Source of the DNA: Oidiodendron maius Zn
Taxonomy: Eukaryota; Ascomycota; Leotiomycetes; Myxotrichaceae
DNA: 64,000 bases
Direction of reading: 5' to 3'
Assembly (NCBI GenBank): GCA_000827325.1
Contig: KN832880.1
Location: 1,664,112-1,728,111 of the forward strand
Translations under genes and position numbers: made by a program
Part shown: one piece after another, positions 33,368 through 45,462 of the stretch
Numbering within the stretch: the stretch's first letter is position 1
Layout of the letters: each line of letters begins with the position of its first letter
Notes under the pieces: generated by a model
Databases searched by the model: none
The model's input: only the letters and a program-made list of their open reading frames with translations
Told to the model about the DNA's origin: nothing

Positions 33368-34101
33368 ATGAAGTTCAGCATTGGAATGCTCGTTGCCTTT
33401 GTGGCCACCAGCCAGCTCGCTGCCTGTGCCCCTGTCCCAGACTGGAACGGAAAGAATGCCGAGGCCGTGTAAGTACCAGAATGCCCTGACTCTCAAGATT
33501 TCGAGGATTGGACACTAATATATGGCACTATAGCTACAAGTGTGGCACGGTGGCTGCAGGTGTTGCCTATGCGGCCTGCCGCAATGCTGGTCTGCCCGGT
33601 GCCGCGAACGCAGCTGCAGGCGTGGGACTCGCCGCTGCGGGTGCTGAAGCCGCGGTGAAGGTATCACAGTCACCTGCGGGCCAGGCGGCAGGCCAGGCGA
33701 TTGGGGCCGCGGCGACTGCGGCAGGTCAGAAGATCTCGGCGGGGGCGAATGCAGCTATGTGCAAGGCAGGCCAAGCGTGTGCGGCTGCTGGCAACGCGAT
33801 CGGGTCCGCGGCCACTGCTGTTGGCCAGGCAGGCTCGAATCTCATTCACTCCGTGACTGGTGGCGGCCAGAGGACGAATGATGTGGAGATGGGTGCCACC
33901 CACCACACCCGAGCTGAGCCTGGGTTCCAGTACCGCCGACTCGCTATCCGCGATCCTCAGCCCGAGCCCGAGCCAGAGTTCGAGTCCCTTTTGGCGCGCG
34001 AGCCCTCCCCTTCCGAGTTTGAGATCCGCGACGAGGCTGCTCCTCTCTACACCAGATATGCCGAGCCCGAGCCCGAGCCCAGCTGGGATAGCCTCTACTA
34101 G
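33368..34101 (+). CDS. Secreted Ala/Gly-rich protein with glycine-zipper core and acidic EP-repeat tail
   Basis: Exons 33368-33468 and 33534-34101 give 222 aa. MKFSIGMLVAFVATSQLAAC is a clear signal peptide. The core (about 35-125) is nearly all Ala/Gly with small-residue spacing (GQAAGQAIGAAATAAGQ), like glycine-zipper helices, and contains two CxxAG pairs. The tail (about 150-222) alternates dibasic or single-Arg sites with PEPEPE runs: DPQPEPEPEFESLL and YAEPEPEPSWDSLY are similar segments. No family is recognised. Secretion, small size, four or more Cys and low complexity fit a secreted effector or a processed peptide precursor (inference). The gene structure and start are well supported. 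Confidence 0.75.
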
Positions 34102-34419
34102 AGAAGATGGGGGGCAAGCATAAAAGTAAAGGCGACGCATCGGGTGGCGCATAAAAGATAGCATTGGGTAGGTGTTTGAACAGGCGTTCAGGTTTGCGAT
34201 TTTGTCTTTAAGTGTCAGTAACAGCGCGTCGTTCATCGCACCACAAAAATGAAAAGCTCATTTGTTTACACTGATCAAAAATATCTTCACATTCAATGCT
34301 TGTAAAGATAGAGCTTCTCTGTCCTTTTTACGACTAGTAAATTACCTACTTGTGAAGTTGTGGTATCCATACTTTGATTAACGAGTATATTAGCGGCATG
34401 GGAAGTATAAGTACAGAAA

Positions 34420-34782
34420 TTAAGTTAAGCTCATTATATTGACTGTTGGCACGGGCGGTAGGAACACGGCCATTTTTCTATCACAACCTACCTCTTTGAG
34501 AGCCATACAAGAGAAAGATTCCCTTTCCCAGCCCTTATATGGCGCCTGTCCGTTTGGACATTTGCAGGCCATATTGATTAATTCACCAACATTCTCTATG
34601 CATCTACAAAGCTGAATGTTTCTAGCGGGTGATGCTACTCTTATCGGCCTTCTTCCGGCGGCGGAAATGAGTGCCGGTGGGGTGTCATAGCACACCAAGC
34701 CGCAGCAGCAGCAGCACGTGTCGTGCAGATAACATGGGCTCAAGATGGATATTAGAATCCCGAGAGACAAGTTTGCGATCAT
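34420..34782 (-). CDS. Possible small cysteine-rich secreted protein
   Basis: An uninterrupted 120-codon frame starts at 34782 with MIANLSLGILISILSPCYLH, a plausible signal peptide, followed by a five-Cys run (DTCCCCCGLVC) and the later motifs CRCIENVGELINMACKC and SFSCMALKEVGC. The Cys count is high (about 14). No family is recognised and no intron is needed. It could be a chance frame: the poly-Cys run derives from a GCAGCAGCAGCAG-type repeat on the plus strand. Confidence 0.35.
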   Translation of the reverse strand: MIANLSLGILISILSPCYLHDTCCCCCGLVCYDTPPALISAAGRRPIRVASPARNIQLCRCIENVGELINMACKCPNGQAPYKGWERESFSCMALKEVGCDRKMAVFLPPVPTVNIMSLT

Positions 34783-35422
34783 TTAAGATAATCTTTGACA
34801 AGGTGATAACTGCTCCCAGGGTTATCCGCAATGTTAGTTAGTGGATGGGACCGAACTTCGGCTGCAATACTAGTGCTATAGCGACTTCGGCCCGCCTTTT
34901 AATTTAGCTGTGCCGTACTACGTACAGTACATTGAATAAAGAAGTTTCTTTTTGCGCAGCATTCACGACACTACCGCCCGCTCCATAGCTTGATGACATT
35001 CTATTGGCGAGTCACGGCAAGGTCGGGTGCCATCGAGCTTCGAGCTACCCAGACGGGAGGTCTTGTAAGAGCTCCAACTGGTTAACTGCTGGTCGCGCAT
35101 GAAAGCGGGCCATCTAGTGCTTTATCTACATAAATATGAAGTCAAAATTAGAAGGCGCCTGCATGCATGAGGATGCTGTGTTGTCGACACATCGGTGGAA
35201 GTAGCGGTCACGTTCATCGACTAGGTAGCACAAATTACTGTGCCACGGTATATCTATCCGACTTCTGTCGGGGATTTTAGTGGTTTAATTCCCCGCTTTC
35301 TTCAACCCCTCCCATTCTAGAGCCTTCGGGATGAACCGCTTTTAACCTGAGCGTGTCTCTCAGTTATCTTCACCCAGAGGCGCCATTGTGATAGCCAAAT
35401 CCCGGCAAATAACGAGGGCGAA
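34783..35422. other. Intergenic region
   Basis: No gene or repeat recognised. The right end is the upstream region of the AdipoR-like gene. Confidence 0.4.
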
Positions 35423-36561
35423 ATGGTCGTATTGAAAGCTGCAAAGAAGGCCAGCAAATCTTTGACGTGGGAACAGATAGGTGTGTCTGCTTACCGAAAT
35501 CCACTCTCTCTTATAATATGGCTATACCAACCTCACCTAGCATTATGGCAACAGTGAGAGAACCGCTCTAGATGCCGGTCCCTAGGCTGATCAACTCTCA
35601 AGAGATAATCAGTTTATTATTTCAGGTTACAGGTACGCATCAGCTAGGCAGTAGAGGGGAAAGGACACAGGATCTCAACAACCCAAGATAGGCCCCAATC
35701 AAATTCATTCTTTGTGTCTTTCACATCTCTATTATATCTCCATAACGAGTCTAGTGAGTATGATGTCTTCGCCTCTTGAGTCTGTGATCTAATGAACTTT
35801 TCTAGTCAATATCTATTCTCACCTGATAGGCGCAATTGCCTTCTTTAAAACCGGAGTCTCCTTCTATGCTGAGCTGTGCGATCGCTACCCTTCTTGTAAC
35901 AGCGCTGATATTTACGTATTTACTATATTTCTCCTCTCAGCGGCTACCTGTTTTATCCTCTCTGCAGTTTGTCATCTTATCTTGAACCACTCGCATTCCA
36001 GTGTGCGACTAGGAACAACCCTTGATTACCTGGGTATCATCGTCTTCATTGTAGGAACGTGCGTATCGGGATTCTATTATGGTCTACGAGAACATGAATC
36101 CTTGTTACACCTATACTGGACTATGGTGCGTGTTCCCTTACAGAGGAGGCTGTGTCCTGAAGTTAGGCTGATAGAAGCTGGTATAGATCGTCGCAGCTGG
36201 CATACTGTGTACCTTTGCTGTTGTGAATCCCGCATTTCACACCCCACCTTGGCGACCGATAAGGGCAGCTACTTTTATTGGTCTTGGACTCTTCTCTATA
36301 ATTCCCATATTACACGGAATATATATATACGGATTTGCAACTCTGGAGAAGATGATGGGGCTACAGTGGACCTTCGTCCAGGGAGCTTTGTATATCCTGG
36401 GATGTGTGATATTTGTTTTGCGAGTACCGGAGCGATGGTATCCTGGAACATTTGATCTTTTCGGAGCCAGCCACCAAGTCTTTCATTTTTGCGCCCTTGC
36501 TGCGGCCGCATCGCAGTTAAAAGCCCTATTACTGGCGTTCGACTTCCGTCATGGCCAATAA
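35423..36561 (+). CDS. AdipoR/haemolysin-III family membrane protein (PAQR, Izh-like)
   Basis: Spliced model of 292 aa with exons 35423-35480, 35541-35553, 35603-35632, 35671-35753, 35806-36125 and 36187-36561. The second exon is only 13 nt, yet it is needed to read LTWEQIALWQQQDNQFIISG, which then continues to YR. This is the conserved N-terminal cytosolic signature (W..DN.yI..GYR). Further family marks are LHNESINIYSHLIGA, SAVCHLIL, LDYLGIIVFIVGT, GFYYG and the C-terminal ERWYPGTFDLFGASHQVFHF, whose His residues bind zinc. Seven TM helices are expected. Fungal Izh proteins act in lipid and zinc homeostasis and signalling, possibly as ceramidases. Complete and apparently intact. Confidence 0.88.
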
Positions 36562-37340
36562 TATAAAACTATGGGACCTCACTTTTGTCTCTACGGGATG
36601 GAAAGGAATTTGATTCGAGATGGGACCTTTCAACAACTTGGATAACGGTAGATTTTCGTTCAAAATAAATAAATTTTGGCGCTAGTAAACATCGGCCTTT
36701 ACGAGACCCCTTCTATCTTACCCTACCCTTCCTCTGGTGTGTTGTCACCCGGAAACACACTCTGCCAGAGGTTACAAGATTGATGGGTTCGTCGTGGTGA
36801 AGCCCGGTGCAGGTGGTTGGTGTGGAATCATTGTATTATCTAAGACTCAGGTTGCATATAGTCATACTATGTATACTTGTGCGCCTTCGCTCTCCCCACT
36901 AAGGCTCAGTTACGGATATTCCTACTATATGCGCGGACCTGAATATCCGAATATCCTTCACACTATCATAACTCGATCGGAAGCGTTGCAAGCGACCAAT
37001 TTCTCTTGCGTAAGATTCTCAACAAACATGGGGAGGATCACTCGACTGTGCAACGGATCAGCTTCTAGATCTAGTCACAATGCTACGGCTGAAACCACCA
37101 ACGCGAGAGACTTTGTCAACACGCTTGCCAAGGTGGGAAGGCTGGAGGTGTAAGAGAGGCTTAAAGAGCACTCAGGTTATCATATGACCAGCCTCAGGGA
37201 CCGGCCGGAAGTACATGGGTGGGATATTGCTGGGTTTAAATTATATGCCGGCATGCTCAAATCTACTCTCTGGTGTCTCTCCGAAAGCAAGCACCGATAT
37301 TCATAAGAGAGCGAATTTATCGAAACCTTCCCGTTGATGC
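36562..37340. other. Intergenic region between convergent genes
   Basis: No gene is supported. At about 36928-36965 a stretch close to GCGCGGACCTGAATATCCGA is an inverted, diverged copy of sequence at about 32480-32520. Confidence 0.4.
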
Positions 37341-38712
37341 CTACAACTTCTGCCTCTCCTTTCCCCTCTTCTTCCTATCCACAGCCTCATAAATAGCCCG
37401 TTCAAACGCTTCCATCAACTCAACACACCTCGGATCACCCCACGGCCACACCTGCGTCGCAAACATCCCCGAAACACCTGTTTCCCTGTCAATCCACCAA
37501 AATAAATTCGGTATTCCACCCCAAAACATCGTTCCTTTCCTCCTCCTCCCTTCTATACCCTTCATCACCATCTGCCCACCCAGCCCCCAATCCATATCTC
37601 CATCCCCCGCCCCAGGCAACCCACCCATGGAGTTATTTACCTCCCTAAAGCTCAAAATGGTTGCGAGACTCTTTTTCGAAGGAATGCCTAGTTGCGGCTC
37701 GAACATGGCCGCGATAGAAGCTGGATTGAGGATTTGCGGGGCTGATGGTGAGACAAGACTACGCAACAACTTTGCAAAATCTGGAGCGGAGCAGAAACAG
37801 CCTCCGCCGCCAGAGTCGTCAGTAACTAAAATGTCTCGAAATTGCTGGTTTGGGCTTTTTATAACGGGCGCATTGGGCGCTGTTGTGCTACCGAATATAG
37901 GATGGGTGGGGCCATCGCGTAGGGCCATGTCCACGACTTTGTTATAGATAGAGGGATTCTCATGGGGGCGGAAGGTGGCAGAGGTCATGCCAAGGGGCTG
38001 GAAGACGTTCGTGGACAGGTAAGAGGAGAGCGTGAGGGAAGTAGCACGAGAGATTAGGATGCCGGCCCAGTCAATGGATGCGCCGTATTCCCAAGAGGTA
38101 CCAGGTACAAAAAGCAGGGGTAAGCTGTAGATTTCGGTGATCTTTCCGCCGAGAAAATTTGGGATGGGGCGATTGTGGTACTTCTGCCATTTCTGGATGG
38201 CGGGCGAGAAATAATTATAAGAGATGCCGGAAGTATGAGTTAGGAGGTGGCTAGAGCGGAGGTTAGTGAGGTGATTGTGTATATTACAGAGTGCGGGAAG
38301 GACAACCGCATAGTTATGACCGTTGTATTCTTTTGCAATACAGGTGCTTTAGTCGCGGGATCAAATGCAGTGAGGATCTCAAAGTCCTTTAGTTCTGGCA
38401 AAAAGCGACCGACATCTTCGTCGAGAGAGAAGAGGCCGCGTTCTACGCACTGCATTGCTGCAACGGTGGTCATGAGCTTTGTACATGATGCCACCCAGAA
38501 GACTGCATCGGTCCGTAATGGTGCGGCGCCATCATCTAGAGATGCTGTTCCAAAGGCTTTCTCGTAGTGAAAGCCATCTTTGCAAAACCATCAGCGATTC
38601 TGTCATCCACGCAGTGGGGACACACTAGCATACCAATTCCATCAGCGACCAAGACAGCGCCTTGAATCTCCCGATTCTTACACGCTTGATCGAATATTTC
38701 TTCCATGTCCAT
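37341..38712 (-). CDS. Class C beta-lactamase-like serine hydrolase / transesterase
   Basis: The start at 38712 gives MDMEEIFDQACKNREIQGAV, continuing to DGIG, then introns. The catalytic Ser-x-x-Lys lies in SCTKLMTTVAAMQCVERGLF (Ser in SCTK). The next conserved blocks are LLTHTSGISYNYF, WEYGASIDWAG (Tyr as general base), PLGMTSATF and, near the end, KGTMFWGGIPNLFWWIDRET before the stop at 37341. The family covers LovD-type acyltransferases and EstB-type esterases in fungal metabolism, so acyl transfer or ester hydrolysis is likely. At least two introns are needed (about 38575-38640 and about 38245-38310). It looks intact, with all three active-site motifs present. Confidence 0.83.
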
Positions 38713-40362
38713 TTTGATTGTGGACGAGCAAATATTCGTGAATGATGAGAGATTTATTCCTTGACGAGTACCGAGGTATCTTGCACCGAGAAGCTTACTC
38801 TACATTTGCCCCGCTTCAGCCGCACCCGCCTCAGCCGCTCGTCATTAGCAAATCAGCACCTCCCGGAAACAAAGACCGCAAATCATGCCGAAAATGACGT
38901 TGTAGCGATGCCGTGGCTGGCTTCCCCGTGAATGCCGTAGGTAATGCTGGTGAAGCCGTAAGTGGGGTAATGCATGGGCCTTCAAGTTCCCAGCACCCCA
39001 GATAGGGACAACTTGAAACACTTATATTGAATGAAAAACAAACAACAGGAGATTATCATACGCAAATCCAGGCATGAAGAAAATCTGTTTCTGTTCGGAA
39101 AGGTGAGCAGAGCTGCTCTATTGGCAGCTTTGGGGGAGTCTAGATGAGCAAGGGTGAGTCGAAGGAGAGCGATAACTTAGTGGATGGACCTGTGTTAAAG
39201 ATTAAAGATAACCTCTTCTGTTTCGGTTCCTCGGCTACAACCGTGATCCGTAGTCAATGCGGCCCTTAATAACAGAAGGATATCAGTGAGGTGAGGCTAG
39301 CACGTGCACCACGAATTCTGACACCCTCTGTTGTTACCTCCCTCCATCCATCCTGACGGAGTAATGAGTAAACCATACAATTTAGTAGAATAAGTCACTC
39401 ATAAGAATGCGGTCATTAGCACCAAAAATCATGTAAAATCCCTCTAGCTACTGCATAAAACACAGAGTGCCTGACATCCAACCGGACCGATCAGATACTA
39501 GTAGCTGCTCAAAGCGGTGGGAGATTGAGTCAATTCGGTCTAATTGCATGCACATGGCAAATTAAAGCAACAGTTCATGATTTCTTCACGAAATTGCAGA
39601 TGCCCAGTCTTTACCTCGCCTCCTTTCCTAGAGGGCCAATTGCCTTGCTGATCTCGTCCGCCTCTTGGCTCACTTGACCGCTGTTTTCACACGGTCATCC
39701 GTGCCTTTTAAGTCGTAAAGGGATGCGCTAGTTATATACACATACCAGCAGTCCGAAAAAGGTAACCCCACTAACATATAGCTGAAAAGGGTAATTGATC
39801 AACCCGGTATGTGGATTTTACATAAGTGTTAGTATGGTGGATGTATCACGACCCAGTGCAGAGTGAGTGTGCCCTATAAATTTAGTGAGCATAGCCTAAA
39901 GCTAACGGGATGTCTAATGGACACACCACGGTTGGCCGAAAGTGGTAAATGATATACATGGTGTGTCGGTTATGTCAACATCTGTGGTGTGTTAGTAAGA
40001 AAGACAAGACGAGCCGTGATAACTATCACGACCCGGCTAGATGGTAAGCTAAGCATCCCGCATGACGTGACATGTTAGTTAAGTTCGACACTAGGCGCCT
40101 TGGCCCAAATGATTTCAATGATCTCACTCAAGCCAGCAATGGAAAGACACGGGACGGCAGGAAAGTTGCCCGGTCATCCACGAAGGCGTTGTCCTCAATT
40201 CTTCAAACCAAGATGCCTACGGTGACTTCAGCACATACCGCACTAATACCAAGCTCTTCCGCTGGGATTTTCCTCTTCTCCCTAGAATCCATTTTTAATA
40301 TACCTCAGTTCCGGAGAATCAAAGCGCTTCGACGCAAGAGCATAACGTAGTTAATCGGCCCA
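38713..40362. other. Long intergenic stretch between divergent genes
   Basis: About 1.65 kb with no recognised gene. It separates the minus-strand esterase from the plus-strand sugar transporter. A plus-strand frame at 40072-40350 has no homology and lies directly before the transporter start, so it is probably 5' leader. Confidence 0.4.
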
Positions 40363-42187
40363 ATGGCCAAGCAAGCCTCGCACAATGAAAGTGGCTCTCC
40401 TTCGGATCATTTCGATTCGATCACAAGCGCACCTCAACCGAGCCATGCTTCGGACGATGCTTGGATGAATACACTGAACGATAATCATAGTCTCAGCACC
40501 ACGTTGACGAGGCAGACTCCACTCGATACTTTCAGCACGCTCTCGACCATAATCCCCGACTTGCGCCCGCTTGACTCGGGAGCTCGAGCAGCAATAAGAG
40601 CGGAACAAAAGATTACCTTTTTGAGCGGCTGCCGATTGTATCCCAAGGCCATGGCGTGGTCGATGGCTATATCCTCCGTGATCATTATGGAAGGGTTTGA
40701 CACCCTTCTAATCTTCAGTTTCTTCTCCTTTCCCCCTTTCAGACGTGCTTATGGTGTGCCCACCGGCAATGACAACTTTCAGATTCCTACTCGCTGGCAA
40801 TTTGCCCTGCCTACCGCGACGGAGGCAGGGGAGATCGTGGGGTTGCTTTTCAGTGGCCTCGTGGCCGATCGCATCGGGTATCGATTCACTCTGGCGGCAG
40901 CCTTGATTTTCCTCTTTTTCAGCATCTTCTTATCATTCTTCGCCGTGAGTCTAGAGATGTTGTTGGCGGGGCAGATCTTATGCGGTATCCCGTGGGGTGT
41001 CTTTCAAACACTGTCCATCAACTACGCTGGTATGTGAAGTAATTTCGAAGGTCGGATCGCACCTGCTAATGGCTGTGGTAGCTGAAGTGATGCCAGTGAC
41101 GCTCCGTGGATACCTTCTTGCTAGCATTAACTTATGCTGGGTATGGGGCCAACTCCTCGCAACTGGCATAATTAAGGCGTTAGTCAATAATAACTCCCAA
41201 TGGTCCTATCGCCTTCCATTTGCCTTGCAGTGGGTGATCGGCGTACCCGTTTTCGTCGCTGTGCTTCTGGCACCCGAATCACCATGGTGGTTGATCCGGC
41301 ACGATCGTCTGGATGCAGCCAAAAAGACTTTGCAGCGGCTGATAACAAAGTCGACCGTCAACGTCAATGAAACGGTCGCTATGATGGCTTATACCAACGA
41401 AATTGAAAAGTACTTAAAGGATAAACCAAGTATCACATATCTGAATTGCTTCAAAAGCTCCGATCTCCGACGAACTGAGATTACTTGCGTGGTGTGGGTT
41501 ACACAGCAAGTTTGCGGTACTAGCCTGCTGGGCTGGGCGACATACTTTTACGAGCAGGCCGGACTTCAGACCAACAACGCTTTCAGTCTGTCAGTTGGAA
41601 CTTATAGTCTGGCCGTTGTGGGTAATGTGGTTTCTTGGTTCCTGCTGCGATGCGTCGGCCGCCGCAGACTTTATCTTGGCGGGCTCTTGGCCATGCTCAT
41701 CACTTTACTGGTTATAGGAGGTGTAGGGGTGGCTCCTACGTCCCGAGGCCAATCGTGGACCCTTGGTTCTCTTCTTCTAGTCTTAACCTTTGTATATAAT
41801 TTGACTATCGGGCCAGTATGCTTTGTTCTGGTTGCAGAGATTCCTTCCACTCGCCTTCGGGTTAAGACTGCTGTCCTGGCTCGTGCGGCGTACAATATGG
41901 CAGGGATTCTCATTAATTGGATGACTCCCAAGATGTTGAGCCCAACTGCCTGGAACTGGAAGGGAAAGTCCGGTTTCTTCTTTGCCGGGACTACATTTTT
42001 GTGCTTGGCGTACTGTTACTGGAGACTTCCGGAGACATCGGGCTTAAGTTATCTCGAGATTGATATCCTGTTTGAGAAGAAAGCGAAAGCCAACAAGTTC
42101 CGGGAGCTTCAGACCAATTTGGAAAACTTGGGCTATTTTAGCATAGAGGGAGCCGAGCGAGAACAGCTGCCCTTCGCAGGATATTGA
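40363..42187 (+). CDS. MFS alpha-glucoside/sugar:H+ symporter
   Basis: Exons 40363-41029 and 41082-42187 give 590 aa. A 95-residue hydrophilic N-terminus precedes the first helix (AWSMAISSVIIMEGFDTLLI). Family signals are DRIGYRFTLAAALIF, GQILCGIPWGVFQTLSINYA, LRGYLLASINLCWVWGQL, PESPWWLIRHDRLDAA (PESPRWL variant), GRRRLYLGG, AEIPSTRLRVKT and the final PETSGLSYLEIDILFEKK. This matches the fungal alpha-glucoside permease group (MAL31/AGT1-like) importing maltose or similar sugars at the plasma membrane. Intact; the only intron has a TGCTAAT branch point. Confidence 0.92.
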
Positions 42188-43017
42188 GATAAGTTTCTCT
42201 TTTGTAATGGTACATTATATGTTGTTGTTCAAATTTACAATTTTATACATAGCAAAGGTAGAGAGGCATCGCTCATAGAGCTATCTGGTACATGAATGGC
42301 ACGAGAGCTGCGATATTATCTGCTGTGTATCAAAACATATGGCGTTAGGCGTGCCCAGCTGAGGCTGTGCACTGTGATCTTTGGTCCAGTTAGTGCAGTG
42401 GAGCGAGCCTAACCTCGTTGATTGCACCTATAATACTTAGATACTTTATATAATAATATTTTAAAGAGTAAGCTTGCTCTTGCTACTATATCTAGACTAA
42501 AGTTTTTTTATATATCTTCCTTAAAAATTAGTTTAGCTATAAGAGTGTCTTTATTAGTACTACTTACTAACGCTATTTATACTAGAGGGCCTCTATTCTA
42601 TAAGTATTAGAGCTTTAAGATTTGCGCTTATAGCTTAGATATTAACGGTAAAGAAGTTTTCTATAGCTTTTTTAGAGCCTGTTGCAATGCGACTTCAAAG
42701 TGTAGCGAGAATGAAGCGTGCATATCCAATACTTGCTCAATCGGGCTGGCATACTATGCTTAAGTTATAGAAGAATGCCAACACAACCCACTAGCAACTA
42801 AGATAGACTTTAATTGACGTTTTCGTTAGAGAAGCCGGGCAGGGGATTAAGATAAATAGTGTCAGTTTGGACACCGAATTTGTTGGTGGTGGCTGTGCAG
42901 CATCCTTGGTGGTGTCATGTCGATTATGTACATAATAGCCTTGCCTGCACAGGTGAACATCTAGTGTCACCCTTTGCAATTGAACCCTCTCCGCTAAAAA
43001 CCCTGAAATGCAAAATG
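42188..43017. other. Intergenic region with an AT-rich, TA-loaded segment
   Basis: From about 42425 to 42680 the sequence is very A/T-rich with frequent TA steps and CTATAG-like words, the look of a repeat altered by RIP (inference). No transposon frame can be read. The right part is upstream of the ankyrin gene. Confidence 0.45.
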
Positions 43018-44300
43018 TCAATACCGTATTATCCATCAAGTACGAAGGAGTGTTTTGAGTACAGTGCCATAGCACACTATCATGGAATCCTCAGTAGTGA
43101 AGAATATCTGGATCGCATGCTCGCCCATCTTAGTGGCATGCGTCATTCTGAAGACAATTCAGTGATGAATCTACAGGATCCATTAAGCATGGTGCTCCAT
43201 ACTTGCGCCAAACAATTGGCTGAAGTTATCATTGAAGGTGAGACTGACATATCCATTGAGGTTATTTTTGCGAGCAGCAGAGTCGAGAAGAAGATCTGAT
43301 GCTAAAAAATGCAGACACAAGCAGTATTAAGAAACTTTTGCTTGATGCTTGGATTGGGCGAGTTGAAGACATGACAACTCAAGCTCCATATGTTCTAGGC
43401 TCACTCGAAGCATACGGAATATCGACGAACATATATGAAGGTCTGCTGTGCATCGCATGCTTGACGGGCAAGATTCAATTATTGAGCTATTTCCTTACGA
43501 TCAACGAGTACCTTGTGCGACTGGCTGGTTCTACTCTCCAGCCTCTTCAAGCTGCCATACGAAAAACCAAGCCTGATGTGGCAATCTGGACTGTTCTTCT
43601 TGACAAGGGACTCTACTTGAGTAGAGGTACCTACGACCCCACGTGGTCTCTATCTGCCCCAGAGGATAGCAAACTTCTGGTCACTTTTTGGGCGAATAAA
43701 TCTTTGTCAAACTCCCTTCCGGCGGTTGAACTCATTAGCTTCCTGTTTACTCGCGGTTTCGTTGTCACAGCAGATTTCCTCCGTTCCGCGGTTTCAAAGA
43801 TGAATTCAGATTTCGTTCGCTGGGTTCTCACGAAGTGCGACCCCAATCTTATCACAGGTACACTCTTGATCTCCGCTGCCCGCAACAGTCCTCAGGTAGT
43901 CGACATACTTCTCGATACTGGCATAGACGTGAACTTCAGCACCGGCCCATCGAAGGACAATGATCCATTCCATCCCATACCTGGCACCATCACAGCATTG
44001 CATGTCGCGGCAGATACGAGGAACGCTGACGTGGTGAGATTGCTGCTAGAGAGAGGGGCGAATAAGTTTGCACGGAATACTTGGGGCCAGAACGCGGAGG
44101 ATATAGCAACGCAACAGCTCCCAGGGCCGTACACCGAGATTGTAGATCTGATAAAGAACTTTGTGCCAGGCTCAGAGAGATATGTTGTGCCACCTGAAGA
44201 TATTTCTAGAGGGCAAGCAGTAAATGGCCAGGCTGAAGGATGGAAATTTATTGAGCGAAAATTGGGACCAGGGCCACTGATTGATATTTCGGAACTTTGA
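43018..44300 (+). CDS. Ankyrin-repeat protein of unknown role
   Basis: Exons 43018-43237 and 43288-44300 (intron 50 nt) give 410 aa, starting MSIPYYPSSTKECFEYSAIA. An upstream Met in the same frame at 42859 is possible but its leader has no coding look. The N-terminal 230 residues are helical without clear repeats (LLCIACLTGKIQLLSYFLTI may be a weak ankyrin). Clear ankyrin repeats occur at about 285-350: LLISAARNSPQVVDILLDTG and ITALHVAADTRNADVVRLLL. The C-terminal 60 residues are not repetitive. Such free-standing ankyrin proteins are common in moulds; the partner is unknown. Confidence 0.75.
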
Positions 44301-44559
44301 TCCAGAATCAATCTAGCAGACATAAATAGAAACTGCATTGGTTCTATACTTGGGATATCGGGACAACGCACAGAAAATGAGGACGCTACAGCAGCAGAAA
44401 ATGAGCATGCGAGATAATCAATCAAAAATGTCTACCTTGGCCAGATTGACGCAACAAAACTTCTGGAAATGTACACTGTGAATCAATGGTGGCAAAATGC
44501 AACGTTTTTCATGAAGCAGCTTGTACCCATCATAAACTTTGGTTATTGCACCGTCGGCT

Positions 44560-45462
44560 TGGTGAGTCCGGATATGGCAGATTTGGAACAAGTACGAAGC
44601 ATTCCACATCAATATATTGGATTGTTCGAAATGTGAAAGTCTGGCTCTACGCCAGAGCTTTGCCAAAAGCTCCGGCTGGGTCCTGCTTATAACTTTCTCT
44701 CTTCTTCGCCTTCTCGGTGCTACTTTCGAGCTGGTTGCAATGGACCATCCGACCAAACAAGTCATCACTAGCGAAATAGTCTGCATTTCTATCTGCCTCT
44801 CACCTTTGACTCTGATGTCTCTTAGAGTGTACTATTTCATTTCATATCTAGTTACACATTGCTCATCCCTCATATAGTAACCAAGCTGTTGACGAACCAA
44901 TTCCCAACATAGTATATAAAGGACTCAATTGGGCGGGCCTCATCGCTCTTTGTCTCGGTGTCTATGGAGGAACGAAGCAAGCAAGCTCGAATGCGGTAGA
45001 CTATACCACGTCAATAGCGACAGCAAAGCCGCAGTCATCCTTTTCACTACTATCTTCGTCGTGGGATTTTTAATGTTTGTAGTCCTGATAACACGACTCA
45101 TGGACGTCCCGCACGGAGAAAAGTGATTGTAGCTGGCGATTGGACTATCATGGCCTTTCATCACTGTCCGATAAATCTATTCCCTCGTTGTGTACTTCGC
45201 TCAAAACAAGCACTTCAACTCCTTCTACGGAAACACAACGATCTATCTCATCATGGCTGTTCTTACGGAACATATTTTTGTTGCCATTTTAGAAACAACA
45301 GGATTCACTCTACGAATACTTGCCAAAGAGGAGCACGCGCCCGTAAGCTCCGGGAATCCACAGTCCTATGTAAAAGCTATACCTCTAAGCAATGGCCTAG
45401 AAAACTACACGCGGTCGTCGAAAAGATATACTAAGGGGCCAATTTCTTGGCTGTATCTCTAA
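44560..45462 (+). pseudogene. DUF7702-like multi-spanning membrane protein, probably damaged
   Basis: Successive plus-strand segments resemble one fungal membrane family that I recall as DUF7702: RQSFAKSSGWVLLITFSLLR then LLGATFELV, then ICLSPLTLMSLRVYYF, then NWAGLIALCLGVYGGTKQ, then LFTTIFVVGFLMFVVLITRL, then LAIGLSWPFITVR, then IYSLVVYFAQNKHFNSFYGN and TIYLIMAVLTEHIFVAIL, ending at 45462. Some frame changes could be introns. However, a TAA stands directly between ITVR and IYSLVV, where the family is continuous, so the gene is probably broken. The start is not fixed; an N-terminal exon before 44600 is likely. Confidence 0.5.

Noticed and set aside
44418-44786. Minus-strand 122-codon frame
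   Set aside because: It lies opposite the better supported plus-strand membrane-protein segments and shows no family.
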